A program made the position numbers and the translations under genes. Positions 12,035-24,936 of a DNA stretch of 64,000 nucleotides are shown here, piece by piece (position 1 is the first letter of the stretch; the number at the start of each line of letters is the position of its first letter). This DNA is from Bisporella sp. PMI_857. Its lineage: Eukaryota > Ascomycota > Leotiomycetes > Helotiales > Helotiaceae. The stretch is from the NCBI GenBank assembly GCA_021307315.1, contig JAJSPD010000035.1, forward strand, positions 186,001 through 250,000, given 5' to 3'. The notes below the pieces were generated by a model that was not told where the DNA came from, did no database searches, and saw only the letters and a program-made list of their open reading frames with translations.

Positions 12035-15000
12035 ATCACTTTCAAATTGACAGATCTATCTTACGCCTGTGTCTGACATATCGACAATATAATAGCGCCA
12101 AAGGAATGCATGAAAAATAATGAAAACGCGCCTTGGTGGGCTGGTGGGGTCTTTGTTACCTAGCAACGATCTCGCGTACTGTAAATTTCACACGACATCA
12201 CGTGTGAAAATATTTAAATAAGATCAGTTACTACCTTTCCACCTGCACAAGGTAACTAAGAATACTCGCCATGGATAATAATGATTGAGTATCCCGATGC
12301 ATCGAACCTCCAGGGTAGTACGAGGGAGAAAAAAACAAACCTGACCTGCTTTACGGCGCGTACTGTGACCCGACTCGAACTTTCGAAGTCATCTCCTCCC
12401 ACCCCACTACCGAGCTCTTTTCCCAACCCCTCTATTGTCATTCGATATCCCCTCTTCTTTTAGTGACTGGGAAAATTCTCCGGGCGTACATTCGATGATG
12501 GATCACCGTTCGACGTTACAAATTTCACTAGGAAGCAAGTCCGTAGCAGTTAAAGGAACAAGCAAAATGCACAATGCGAGAACCCGTCGCCCGCGCTGCG
12601 TGTCGCATCACACGGCTTGCTGCACCAAGCTCAGATCTGCGTGCAATCGAGGCACTTCCAACGCAAGTAAGTATGTCGTGCGTGGATCCTGTTGCGTCGA
12701 ACAGCAGCCTATGCAGGTGGCGCCGCAACCGTCTCCCTCCTCACGAATCACTACCTACCTATTATTACCGTTGACATAGAAGATACCTTAACTTCTGTTT
12801 CGTTTATACTAGGTTTGAAGAGCATCGCAAAGAGACACGTCCACAGGAGACCACGCTTAAGCGGAGGATCTTCAGCGCTGCTAGGATGTCGTACATATTT
12901 CATCTGTAGATTGTTTGCCACTCATGCACCATCAGTATATTTGAGTAGATTTTGCATTTCTTCGGGACACGGTGCCACCCGAATGTATCATAAGTCGAAG
13001 ATCACGAGAACACAATCTGGTAACACAATTGTTCGAAATCGGAGTCCCTCTGTGGTCTGAACTCAGATAACATTCTAGCTCATGTTGACCTTGCCTCCAG
13101 TAGAGAAGGAGGAGCATGGTTCATGGATAACACTCCTGTAGGATGATGGAGGGTTCGTAATATAGGAAGGGATTGAGCCTATATTAGTGAAGGAGGGTGA
13201 GAAAATAGGATGGGGGTGGATGCAATAAATAGCGAAGACCGAAAGAGCTTTTCATTTATAGAGATTTTCTAATTCTGAGTTTACGGAAACAGATAAGCCC
13301 TCCTTCTCTGTTTAGCAGTATCCGTCCGTCATGGAGGAGAAGACTCGGCCGGCCATTAATAAGTCAATAAGTACTGTAATGTGTCATGTAAACCCTGTTC
13401 TGGTTGTTCCTCAAGGACTGAAAGCCAAATCTGGCGACCAACATGGTCAAATGAAATATTCCGGGAACATATTAAATTGCAATCAACTTTATATGAAAAC
13501 GCGGCTATGAAAGTGGTTGCGAGAGGGTTGGTACTGATGTTTCTTATTGTGCCTTTTCCATTAAGCATCATCATCAATTGTTGATCTTGTTGAGTCTCTT
13601 GAAGCTCACTTGGCGAATGACGGGGTTTAGGGAGGGGGGTTCGTCGAAGAGCGGTGAGGAGTACGCTAAGCCAAAGTGTATCAACGACTCAACACTTCTT
13701 CTCCGTCATCCTCCCACACAGCGCGCTCTTGAGAGGCGAACTAGAATGCTCGGAAGGACATATTAATCCAAACCGTTATTGTAACCTCCCAGTTCTCAAG
13801 TATTATTCCGCTCGAGGGATCGTCTGAATGTATGGCATTATTTTAACTTTGTCACACCCTAGGATGCTCTCTTCGTCAACGTTCAGTTCAGTGTTGTGCG
13901 TTTATGGCGATTGTGAAGCTCACCATTGGCCAATTACGCCACAAGGTGGTAATGTTAGCCAAGCTGCAATGTAAGACGGGACGTTTTCCGCGCGTGCAGC
14001 TGGCAAACTTCGAATTCAGCCCAAGACGTATACCACCTAATTTGCTGATTATAAAAGTATCTTTTGCCTTTGCGATACCAGATCACTCAGGCGAGACTAA
14101 AAAAACCCATGCTCTTTATCTGGATGCTCTCTCTTTCCAACACTAAAATCACTCATAACATGCCTTTTCGCTCAGGTTTTGGCGATACCAAGAAGCTCAA
14201 TTGAGTTTCATATGCGAGGCTACGAACGGGACTAAACGATGCGATTGTCGCCCTTGTTCAATGGTGGGCTGTAGCGGGGCCGCTGCACAGCGTATAACGA
14301 CTTGGCAATTCTTGACGAATGAGAAACCTTGATGACAGATGGAAGGGTGGTGTTGAGCAGTTGTTGGCTCGAGACGTGTTGAGTGGTGATTGGGGTGACC
14401 TCGATAAAGTCGTGAAGGATTGATCGCCATCCGTGATGGCCGGTACAGCGTAGATAAGTGGCTGGATGATATGGTCGAGGCCTTTGAAGATCGTTCTCAG
14501 TATGGCATAGTCATAAGTTTGTGCAACAACGTTGTGGCATGTGCAAGTGTAGGCATGGTAGCTCTTCCATCTCGATTGGATATTGAAACTCGTTCAACTT
14601 GTTCAGTGTGCTATTTCATCTCGCCTCAGCTACGCCTCAGGCACCCCGGAAGGCTACTCGTATTACGCCTATCCGTAAATGATCCAAAGGCACCGGTTTT
14701 GGTTGAAACAGGCTAAGAAACCATGTCCCAGCCACTTTCCTCTTCGCTCCGGGCACACTGGGGTGATTCATTGGCCATGTTTGGGCTGCGAGTAGCCGCT
14801 GTGCATTATGCAATGCAAGTGCTCTGGTGTACAAGGTTCAGGACCAGGTTGATGTCTGAAGAAGCTGCAGGGACCGCTGCCGGGAGCGAAGGGGGAGTGG
14901 TGGTTGTGATCGTGTGGTGTGTGTGTGAGTGTGTGTGGTGAGAAAAAAACTGATGACGGGGTCCCATGGGATAAGAAAATGGTTGGCGGGGGTGGGCGGT

Positions 15001-15330
15001 GAGCTAAGCGGACATACGTGGGTTACGTATTGCCAATAGATTTCACCGTTAAGGTTCGAGAAGCAAGACAGTTGATTTCAGACGAGAGAGAAAAATGATC
15101 CCATGGATGATAACTGTACAGCAAGGCAGGAATGAATGATTTGTTGAACGCTGGCGGCTTTCAGGATGGGCATAGGTGGATCTATTCATTCTCCGCAAAG
15201 GAAGGCACCTCGTACACACATCGTGATGTCTCGGGCAAAGACAGGAGGAAAGTGGCAGCGTGGAGGCTTGTGAAATGTTCTCATTTAATCACGAGATCTC
15301 AGTTAATATATCTTCAATCTTGACGTTCGC

Positions 15331-15350
15331 ATAGCATGGCATAGCATGGC
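15331..15350. repeat. Tandem 10-bp repeat
   Basis: Two exact copies of ATAGCATGGC followed by a partial third copy. Short, with no known role. Confidence 0.6.
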
Positions 15351-18300
15351 ATATCCTCCCCACAAGCCAGGAGGTTCACACGTCAAAGTGATGTTGCTGT
15401 GATAGTATGCAACTTTAGCGCTGGTCATCTGCAGCCTAGGACGGCGGCGACTACAGCAGCGCCATTCAACTTCAAGATCTACAACCTATACTGAAGGATC
15501 ACCTAGACAGCTTCTGGAACAAGTTATTTCTGTCTAGTAATCGTCAAACAAGCTATGATTCGCATGTTTGCTTTTCTACGCCTGATCTACTTCAACCTAT
15601 TTCTATCCGGATCCCTTGCGTTCCTATACTTAGCCACTCTCTTGACTTTCTTGTGTAACACGGCGCGAAATCAATTCATCTGGAACGTGTCAAAGCTTTG
15701 CAACAATCTGGCTTAAGATGAATGAACCAGATGTAATGAAATGGCGATCCTTGATGTGAGCTAGTGTTGCTCTATTTTCAGGTAATCTTGCGAATTTGTT
15801 TCAGAGGGCCCAATCTGTTTGTATATTGGTCACCAAAGGTAATAAGAAGATAATAGCATATCTCTAGCAAAAGCCCTTCCAATCTAATGCCATTATTTTT
15901 GCTTTAGAATAATCACGGATATTTTGGGCTGTAGTGATACTAATAAATCAGTCAAGTTTCATACTATCAATATCGACTTCATCTTAAATGTGGCAGAAAA
16001 TAATGTCAATGCTTTTTGCTTTCCACGGCGCCTTGCATTAGAACCCCCACTCGTGTATTAGGAAGAGCCTTTCCGGCTCCCCTGATGCTTGCAAGTTGCA
16101 GTAGTAAATGATCTTTCACAAATTTTCAGATCCAGTTCAGATGCGGAGATACCCATAGTATAGAAAGGGTTGTCTCAATGTTACAGAATACGGCTGGATT
16201 CTTTCCATCCGGACAAGGTGAAATACCCAATGTTTTATCTTGACTTGGCTGATATCTTACTGTCTCCCAATGGCTGATGGTCTTCTACCCTGGTCCTGAT
16301 TCAATATGATCTAGATGGTCCAAGAAAAGGCCGTGCTGACGTTATCTGTGCTGGAATGCTTCGAGGTAATCAAACGCTGTAAACTTCATGGAGGCTTAGG
16401 ACAACTTGAGCAATCAACCCACAAGGACCTATCAGCTGCTATCCCGCGCTATGGCAAGCTCATCTTTTTCCAGGCGGTACCTACACAGATATTTGGACTA
16501 CTCAATGGCAAAGAGAGCACAAATATCAACCTCATTTCTAAGTTTGGCAAATTTTAGTAGTATAATTGCCCCAAAAAAAGGCGTGTTAGGCTAGAACTTC
16601 TTGTTCCTGGAGATTTATACTCCACACGTGCGGCATACTTCCAACCGCCTCCATGCCTTATTACCGACAAACTATTCTTTGCATCAACTCCTGCGTATCA
16701 TCCCTATACATAGCCTTGATTCCATATATTGTTAACCATCCCTATATCGGAGACCTCCTAAACCGCCTGGTTCTTTGCATTTGGGCGATGCACTCCGGAC
16801 TGCTGCCAACCAAAGTTTTCCTCATCGTGCATAGCCGCGTCTCAAAGTCTCACCTAATTCTGCACACTACGGCAAGGAAAGTCAATCGGAGAATTACCTG
16901 CCACCAGCGGCCCTGTCTATTGTCCGGTTGTGTCCTGTGCGCTACTCTCAGGCTTCTTGGATCGCTCCTGTAATGCGCTGCGCACTGCGCATGGGGATCT
17001 TCTTGCATCAAACACCTCACGCTTTCGGTGCCCCAGATTGTTTATTATTTTAGGGAACGGTCCGGGAAGCTACGTACCACGGTAGTCGTCTACCGACCTA
17101 CAGATGGGACAGGCCGTTTCAATTTTTCCAAAAGACCAACACAATAAAATGAACCTTCAACGATGTCCGTGCCAGCTCAGCAATGCCCAAAGCCAACACC
17201 GCAACCGCCTGAGGTTTCAGATCTACTGATTCGATGTTATGATTCCGTGACTAATCACGTTATTACCGAAGCTACTGGCTGTGTAGGAAGGAGGAGGCTG
17301 GGATATATTTTCGGGACACTCTGATAAATTATCCTTATCACGACCTCATCGGGGTGATGCTCGATTCGGGTATGATCCGCACCTGGCTTGAATCCTAGGA
17401 TGCCGGCCTTCTCTTCCCTCGCTTTTCGCGATCGCAGCTCAATTGGTGTGACCATGGCGTGGTTTCTTGTGACTTCTCGGCCAACCGACCAAAAGCTAGG
17501 TTTGGAGCACATTGCTTGACTCTCTCTCTGTCTTTCTCCAGCCTCCCCAACGCGCATCGCATATCACTATGAATTTTTGTGGCACTGACCGATCATTTTC
17601 CCTCAACTGCCGTGGGCGCGGGAACTCCAAATTTCCCAAGCTTCCAAAGCTCCGAGTGCTGAGCTGACCTGATGTCAAGGACTCCGGACTTTTCTATGGG
17701 GGGGTTGTGCTGGCAAGGTACAGGGCTCGCAGCTCATCGATTGGGGCCTTCGGAGTCTGGATTATTCCTAACCCTTGTGGATCTAAGTGGGGAGCAGAGC
17801 ACAGGCATCAAACTGCTGGCAGGGTGTGCAAAGTCCACCTCACATGGATCTGTTTTTTTTTTGGTTTTGCCGACCGTCGTGACGCAGACCAGAAAGAGAA
17901 AAAGTTAGGTAGTTGTGAATATTGGATTCGAAAGAAGGACGTGATCCGGGCGTTCTTCCCTTTTTTTTGTCTATTGTTATCTCGGGTCTTCGGAATAGGA
18001 GGTGCTGGATAATCATAATCTATCACACTGTATAGATACTCTGGAGTGTCTCTCTTGAATACGATTTTTTTTTAATAAAAAATATAGCCACTGCTGTGCC
18101 GTAGCCTTATTTGGAAGCCAGCGATGTTGTTACTTACAACTATCAACATAGTTTAGCCTTTCTTACTTTACCGCAAGCTGGCCGTCTCATTACTCACTGG
18201 TTTTCCCAATACATTTTGTTTATAGTTTCCCAAGAAGGCTATTAGCTTTATCTAGCCGCTGCGTTTTACCGTGATAGCGGTCAAAAAACGGCAATAAAAG

Positions 18301-18639
18301 TTTCTCGTGGTGGCCCCGAAAGTGAAATTCACCGAGCCCAAAGAAGTTTTGACTTTTTTGCACCCGTTTTTTCTTGCCTTCAGGGATCCCACGGGATTCG
18401 TCTCCACCTCTATATCCACCGCGCTGCTTCCCCAGCCACTCAGCGCCTGAGCATTTATCCTTTTCGCTGGCGCTTCGTTAATGCTAGCGTGGAGTGTTAT
18501 TAGTCCACTAACCTCATCTTGTACTAGCGTCACCAAGGGGCAAGATTTGGCGCGAGCGCTCGGCTGGCTCGCTGGGTGGGTCGCTGGGAAACAAGACTAG
18601 ACTGTTTGAGCATTAGATCCGATTGTTATTCACCTCCTC

Positions 18640-19215
18640 AACCTTGCTCAACCACCAACCCCCCGCCCCTTCAGGCCCTTCTGCACCCTGGCAGATCCAT
18701 CTTTTCTTTCTTTCTCGTCTCCTCCTCCTCCTCACTATTTTCCTTCCCCCCCCGGGCCTCATCCCTCCACGCCCCCCAAAGAACAGGCCCATCTCTGTTA
18801 CTGTATTGTACAAAATATAACTGCTAAAAAGCCAAAGCCTGGCTCTGGCTCTGGCTTTCACTCTTCCCTGGCTCTTCCCTGGCTCTCTCGCTCACTGACC
18901 ACTAACCACTATATACTACTACTACCCTACGACCACTACTACTACCACCCCCCCCCCCCCTTCCTCCGTGCTACTGTACTTACTCTTTTCACTACTCCCC
19001 TCTATCCCACCACTGCTACCACTACCACCACCAACCACCACCACTACCACACCCCCCCATGCTCAGAGCCCTGGTTCAGAGCCCATGCTCCCATGCTCTC
19101 AGGCTCCTCGTTAAAGTTTAGTTTAGCTTCTCTTCTGCCCGCCGCATCTGCATCTGCTGCATCCGCATCTTGCTCCTCATCCTCACTCCTTCTCCTCCTC
19201 CTCCACCTCCTCCTC
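18640..19215 (+). repeat. Pyrimidine-rich microsatellite zone in the stuA leader/promoter
   Basis: About 575 bp dominated by C and T on the plus strand. It includes several CTC/CCT trinucleotide runs, ACC/ACT trinucleotide stretches and a 13-base C run at 18948-18960. CT-rich tracts just upstream of the transcription start are common in highly expressed or complex fungal promoters. The role here is inferred. Confidence 0.6.
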
Positions 19216-19331
19216 CTACTACTCCTCTAAGTGTAAACAACTCTTCACTCCTCCCAACCTCCTCCCTCTGGACTCCTCCTTCGCTCAGCCCCCCGACCTC
19301 TCTATTTCCTAGAGAGGTGCTGGTTACGCAG

Positions 19332-19420
19332 GTATGTGACCCGGCTATCGCTTTAGCCCTGCCGCCTTTTTGCGATTGTTCCATTGACTTCGACTAAAGC
19401 GCTGACCTTGGTACCTGCAG
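19332..19420 (+). other. Candidate intron in the stuA 5' leader
   Basis: An 89-nt sequence with all the marks of a fungal intron: donor CAG|GTATGT, a CTGAC branch motif 18 nt before the end and acceptor CTGCAG. It lies about 1.1 kb before the stuA ATG in the same orientation, so it would be a leader intron. Aspergillus nidulans stuA is known to have introns in its untranslated leader, which makes this credible. Confidence 0.45.
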
Positions 19421-20240
19421 AAGTGTGGTTGAAATATACTATCCTAACTTTCACGATTCTTCCAAACGCTGCCGCATATACCCACATTACTCTCCTCCAC
19501 GCGTACCTACCTCTACCTCACCTCTCGTCCCAATCAAAGTGGCTGTCTCTTACGACCATTACGACTTCAAACGATTTTTCGCAACCTCGAATCGAAAGCA
19601 CGGATCGCTCAAACTTTCAGAAGCCACCAAGAAGCACAAGCATAACCTGCAGCTTCGCGTAAACGGTCCAACATCCTGTCGTGGAGCTTCAATCGCATAC
19701 CAATTGGATTGACTGACGATCTTTGAGATTACCAACATTGAGCTGGTATTTCAATTTTACGTCGACTCTTTAACGACCTTCAACGAGCCATACGTCCTTG
19801 TTTATTGTTTCAATTCTTTTGAGTTTTAACGGGTTTATCCAGCGGCTTTTGCATCACTTTTTCAAGTCACGATACATAAACGACAATCAATTGTGGCTCG
19901 CTGTAAACAATATCATAAGATCTGAGCATTTTCGAGATTCCTATTTTTCGGAAAAAAGAAAAAAGTCTCGCTCTGTACACGGGAGTCAGTTCAACCGTGG
20001 TTTCTGTCGAAAAATATCGTTGTTTGAACTCTTCAACCACGCCATCACATCATTCTGGGCTCTTTTTAGTCCTCTGAATATCGGCTCTCGAAGATTTTCG
20101 TAGAGTCTGCTCCTTGTCCTTCTCGGACTTGACCTTATAAACCGAAAAGCTGGATCCTCTTCCGTCAATATCGCAAGTGCAAACCCGGGGACCTTCGGAC
20201 GTACCATATTACAATCATCACGCTGCACAGCGACCGTCGT

Positions 20241-20339
20241 ATGTGAATGATAGGTTGCCTCAATTGCCTCTGCCCCAGCCGCAACAGGCATACTCTTCTG
20301 GTACCTCGTCACCCCGGGTTGGCTCTCTTAGTTCACTGA
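20241..20339 (+). promoter_or_regulatory. Upstream ORFs in the stuA leader
   Basis: Two short ORFs precede the stuA start. A start-stop element (ATGTGA) lies at 20241-20246, followed at once by a 30-codon ORF from 20247 to its TGA at 20339. Both are out of frame with StuA. In Aspergillus nidulans stuA, leader uORFs are known to modulate translation; a similar role is inferred here. Confidence 0.5.
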
Positions 20340-20530
20340 GCTCTTCAATCCTGAACGGTAGCTCCTCTCATTCGTCCTACACCACCGCCAGCTCGAACGG
20401 ACCCAAAACACCGTCTCCCACGATACCAGGACACACAGGCCTTCCACCGGCGCTGTCCCAAACTTCCTACAGCAGCACTCCCCCTTCCAGCACGGCTTAT
20501 TCATATAACCAGGAGCCTGCATACCCAACG

Positions 20531-22586
20531 ATGAACCACAACCAGCCTCCTCACCAAGATATGTACTACTCCCAACATATGTCAACGGGACAACCTCCAC
20601 CACCACAGACCGTCACATCAGGAAATATGGGCCATTATCCACAACAGCACCAGCAGCCACCACTGCTTCAACCAGTTCCTGCACAATATGCTCCTGCGCC
20701 ACAATATGGCCAATACAGTGGTTATTCAAATGGCTTGCAGTCACCGCAGTCAGCGGGACACCAAGTGCCCGGTTCTGTGGGCGGACAAGGTGCCATGTTG
20801 CCATTACCAGCAATGGCACCGGGCCAAGGATACGGCCCTACAAGCGGGTTCGATACCACTGGTCAAGTCGCTCCTCCAGGAATGAAGCCGAGGGTGACGG
20901 CGACTTTGTGGGAAGACGAGGGAAGTTTGTGTTTCCAAGTTGAAGCAAAAGGTGTTTGTGTTGCAAGACGCGAAGGTGAGCGGGCGAAACAAATCTCAGA
21001 TCCTCATTTCTAACTAATTGATGGCAGACAATCACATGATTAATGGCACGAAGCTTCTGAATGTTGCCGGAATGACCCGTGGACGAAGGGATGGCATTCT
21101 CAAAAGCGAGAAGATGAGACATGTCGTAAAAATTGGGCCTATGCATTTAAAAGGAGTTTGGTAAGAAATGTAGAGGAAATGCAATGGTCGAGGCTGCTAA
21201 TGAGAAAATAGGATTCCATTTGAGCGTGCACTTGATTTTGCAAATAAAGAGAAGATCACCGAATTATTGTATCCGTTATTCGTTCACAACATCGGCGCGC
21301 TTCTCTACCATCCCACAAACCAAACGCGGACTAATGCAGTTATGGCTGCTGCCGAGCGAAGGAAACAGGAACAGAATCAAATGCGGAATACTCAGGCACC
21401 TGGGTTACCTTCCCTTCATCAACATCATCATCATTCTATGAATTCTTCTATTGGTGGCAATCTACCCGGGCCACAACACTCTTTGGCACCTCACCCCAAT
21501 GCCGGACGCCCGGGCCTCGACCGAGCGCATACGTTTCCGACCCCTCCAACGAGTGCATCAAGTGTCATGGGTAACATGGGTAGTTCAGATGGCAGCTTCC
21601 AGTGGAGTCAGCCAAGCCAGATGAGTAGTGTTCAAGGTACCAATCCCTTGACCATTGACACAGGTTTAAGTAATGCACGCTCAATGCCTACAACTCCAGC
21701 TACTACCCCTCCCGGTGCTATGCAACAGTATCAGCAGGGTTCTCAGCCTTATGATGCCTCCCGGCAAATGTACTCCGCAGCTCCTTCGCAACAGAATGCG
21801 TACCCGCAAGCCGCGCCAGGCCAACCCATGGCACCTTACTCTCAACCAAGCTCATACATCAAGAACGAGATGGGCCCACCAACAGGAAGAGCACCTGGTG
21901 CAGAGGGGGAACAAGATAGCAAGGAATCGAATGGTATGCTTCATCATGGTCAAGCAAATGGCCAAGTTAGTCATGGTCAAGGTGAAGAGGAAGCTGATCA
22001 TGAACATGATGCAGAGTATACCCATGACAGCTCTGCGAACTATAATGCCAACCGTCAGGCTTATAGCTACAACAATGGCGCTCCTGTGGGATCGATACCA
22101 GGAGATCATGCCCACCTCTCACCCGAGATGACTGGATCTCCCAACCATCCAGCATCTGGTCGTGCAACACCCCGAACAGCAACCGCCCCTCAGCCATACT
22201 ACGCGCAGCAAGGTGGCTACAGCACCCCTCCACGAGTTCAACCGCCGCCGTCGAGTAATTTGTATAATGTAATGAGTAGCGAGCGTGGGACCGCGAACGG
22301 GAGCACGGGGGGCGATGTTTATGGCACACAGCCTGATATGGGAAGCTCGATAACCAATGGCTATCAATCCCAGCAATCTGTCATGAATGGCGCTCCTGTG
22401 AGCAGCAAACGGGGACGAGATGATGATGAGGACTCTCGTCCTTCCAGTCGGGGTCCTGGGGCAGACATTGGCCTCAAAAGACGAAAAACCATTCGTGAGG
22501 GTTCCGTCTCTGGGCCAAGTTACAACCCGCAGCCTCTAAATCAGGCTCCGCCATCCATCAGCCAACGATCAGGAGGCCGCCGATAA
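20531..22586 (+). CDS. stuA: APSES-family transcription factor StuA
   Basis: Three exons: 20531..20975, 21028..21160 and 21212..22586 (650 residues). I chose the ATG at 20531 because [17 protein letters not shown] resembles the start of Aspergillus StuA. The frame stays open for 118 more codons upstream but has no ATG there. A Gln/Pro-rich N-terminus leads to the APSES (KilA-N type) DNA-binding domain at about residues 118-227: [20 protein letters not shown], then [21 protein letters not shown], then [20 protein letters not shown]. The second half is low-complexity Gln/Ser/Pro with a late bipartite nuclear signal ([10 protein letters not shown]...[10 protein letters not shown]). The introns sit inside the APSES domain and the joins are exact. 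StuA and its relatives EFG1 and ASM-1 bind StRE sites and control conidiophore or fruiting-body development, cell morphology and often secondary metabolism. Identity is very secure; only the translation start is open. Confidence 0.96.
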
Positions 22587-23481
22587 CCATGTCGGAACTC
22601 GCAGACTTTCCTGCACATTCTTCTCCAGACGTAACATATCTGGATCCCATTACATCGCCACATGTCCTGTGGACCACTTTTCGAACATAACTCCAACAAA
22701 CACATTCCTTGAGAAGACCATTCTTTTTACTTCACGATTGTCCTTGTATTGGCCGAGAACACCCGACTCGGCGTATTACCTACTTCAGATGATGATGGGC
22801 TCACGAACTCGATTCTAAAATGGCCAAATTTAGCCATTCTAACGCTGGCTGACGAATTTTCACGCTTTGCCATGGGAGACATGGGAGGGAGTAATTCTTG
22901 GCCGCAGCGACGAAAATATCCCAGACGACCACTACTGCACATGCAAGCGACAATAGGTTGGGGGCAGGACTTTTGCAACAAACACGCGTCCTATAATGAT
23001 CCTAGGGCAGGCGGAAACATCTGTTATTTTTCTTATGTTGAACATTATGATGACTTGATGACCATTTCCATTTGCTTGCGCAGCAGCAGCAGCACCCGGA
23101 TTCTCCTATGTAACTGATAACGACTTTATGAGAGATATAAAAGCGTTGTGTGTTGCATACATAAAAATATTTAACCAGAGTTTGCTGTCTTTTGATCATG
23201 TGATTTTGTTATTGAATCCCGACTTATACGAGAGCGAGTAATAAACCACTGCCGTAGATCCAAGTAACCCTTGCGCTGTAACAATTATCTTCCCTTGACT
23301 CTATTGCCTAATATCGGCCATACAGGTGACCAAATTGGTTATGCGATAATTGACTCTGGCCATAAATACATCTTCAGGTGTTTTCTTGGTGAACAAATGA
23401 GGTCTGCCACCCTCGGAGCCTCCTTCACTCAAGACAAAAGAGTACTCTGGAATTTCAAACTTTTGATTATTTTTGATCACG
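22587..23481. other. Convergent 3' intergenic region
   Basis: The tails of stuA (+) and PRO2 (-) face each other here. It should hold both 3' untranslated regions. No gene supported. Confidence 0.5.
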
Positions 23482-24936
23482 CTAAAACGACAGCTTTTCA
23501 TGCTTAAACGCCTTCTGCCCCTCTCCCTCGCCATATTCCAACGATACCTGCCCACCACCACGAATCTTGTACTTATATATCATCAGGCCCTCCAGCCCGA
23601 CGGGGCCTCTCGCATGGATCTTGTTCGTGCTGATCCCCACCTCCGTGCCGAACCCGAAGCGCATCCCGTCCGCCATTCTGGTCGACGTGTTCCAGAAAAC
23701 GCCGGCGGAGTCTATACCCGCCATGAAATGCTCGGCCAGGAGTTCCGAGGACGTCAGGATGGCGTCCGTGTGATGGGAGCCGTGGGTGTTGATATGGGCG
23801 ATGGCCTCGGCGACGGACGAGACGCTTTTGACCGCTAGCACGAGCGAGAGGTGCTCGGTGTCGAAGTCGCTGGGGTCGGCGTCCTGGAGGATGGCGGCGG
23901 AATGGGCATCTAGCGTTGCGGCGAGAGCGGCCTTGCTTGCTGCGTCGCAGCGTAGCGACACTCCTTTCCCTAGCAGCGCTTCAGCGACCTGAGGGAGGAT
24001 GGTGTCTAGCGCTGCTTCTTCCACGAGAAGCGTCTCCACGCTGTTGCAGGCCGCGGGATACGACGTCTTGGAGTCAACGATCACTTTCACCGCCATCGCT
24101 GGATCGGCGCTGTGCTCGAGGTATATTGAGCACAGCCCATCCGCGTGGCCAAGGACGGGGATCTTGGTCGAGGATTTGATATAGCGGACTAGCTCGTTCG
24201 ATCCTCGCGGGATCACGAGGTCGATGTACTGATCAAGGCCGAGAAGCTGGGGGATGACATCGCGAGTAGTGACGAGCTGGATGGCGGTGTTGGGTACCTG
24301 TGTTGATTCCAGCGCTTCTGAGATGACTTTTGAGATGGCGATGAATGATTCTGTTGACTCTTTTCCACCTGTGGTAGTTGTCAGAAACCTAGGGAGCTTC
24401 ATAGGTAGGGGGCGGCCACACACCTTTCAATATAGCTGCATTGCCAGACTTGATAGCCAGAGAAGCAATATTTGCAATGACTTCTGGCCGGGCTTCGAAT
24501 ATGATTAGAAGGACTCCTATGGGACATGAAACTCTCTCTAACGTAAGCCCATCATCAAGCTTCGTTCGTAAGGTGACTTTTCCAACTATCTGGAGTGAGT
24601 ATCGGCTTATAAACAGGCGATTCAAAAAAACGCACCAGGGTCTTCCAAATCACGAACTTCAAGTATCCCTTTCAGCATATCCTCCCATTTCCCTTTCTTT
24701 CCAAGATCAAGTCTCGACACTATGCTCAAGCTCAGCTCTCCATTGTCTGCAGCTTTTCTTGCCAACTCTAGATCTCGGGCATTGGCGGCTAGAATTTTCT
24801 CCTTGGAAGCTGCGAGCGCGGCGTGGATAGAGCTTAGAGCATCATTTCTTGCTGATGTAGGAAGGGTAGCGAGAACGTGCGATGCGGATTTGGCTGAGTC
24901 AGCCGCATCAGCAGGGAGCGCATTCGTGAGAGACAT
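23482..24936 (-). CDS. PRO2: Gamma-glutamyl phosphate reductase (glutamate-5-semialdehyde dehydrogenase)
   Basis: Three exons on the minus strand: 24636..24936, 24424..24585 and 23482..24368 (449 residues, usual for the family). The ATG is at 24936; a GTG two codons upstream is not a start. The introns are 50 and 55 nt, and the joins give [15 protein letters not shown] and [13 protein letters not shown]. It catalyses the NADPH-dependent reduction of gamma-glutamyl phosphate to glutamate-5-semialdehyde, the second step of proline synthesis, in the cytosol. Visible signatures are the [19 protein letters not shown] segment, the [13 protein letters not shown] nucleotide-binding region and the catalytic cysteine in [16 protein letters not shown] (about residue 262). 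The last exon is clearly more GC-rich than the first two. The gene is divergent from CSN3, with 482 bp between starts. Confidence 0.96.

Larger units (their letters stand above)
12035..20176. other. 8-kb gene-poor region upstream of stuA
   Basis: No frame in these 8.1 kb shows a recognisable domain or a convincing exon chain. What can be seen: a GT-rich patch (14912-14940), a tandem 10-mer (15331-15350), A+T-rich blocks and, from about 18.6 kb, a strongly pyrimidine-rich zone leading into stuA. By analogy with Aspergillus stuA, which has a large complex promoter and a long leader, this may be mainly regulatory or carry non-coding transcripts. That is inference. Confidence 0.4.

Noticed and set aside
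14197..14834. Several 65-98 codon frames on both strands
   Set aside because: No motif, overlapping each other; expected by chance in gene-free DNA.
20177..20530. GTG at 20177 as the StuA start
   Set aside because: Not an ATG; the first in-frame ATG (20531) matches the family N-terminus. Kept only as a finding about a possible extension.
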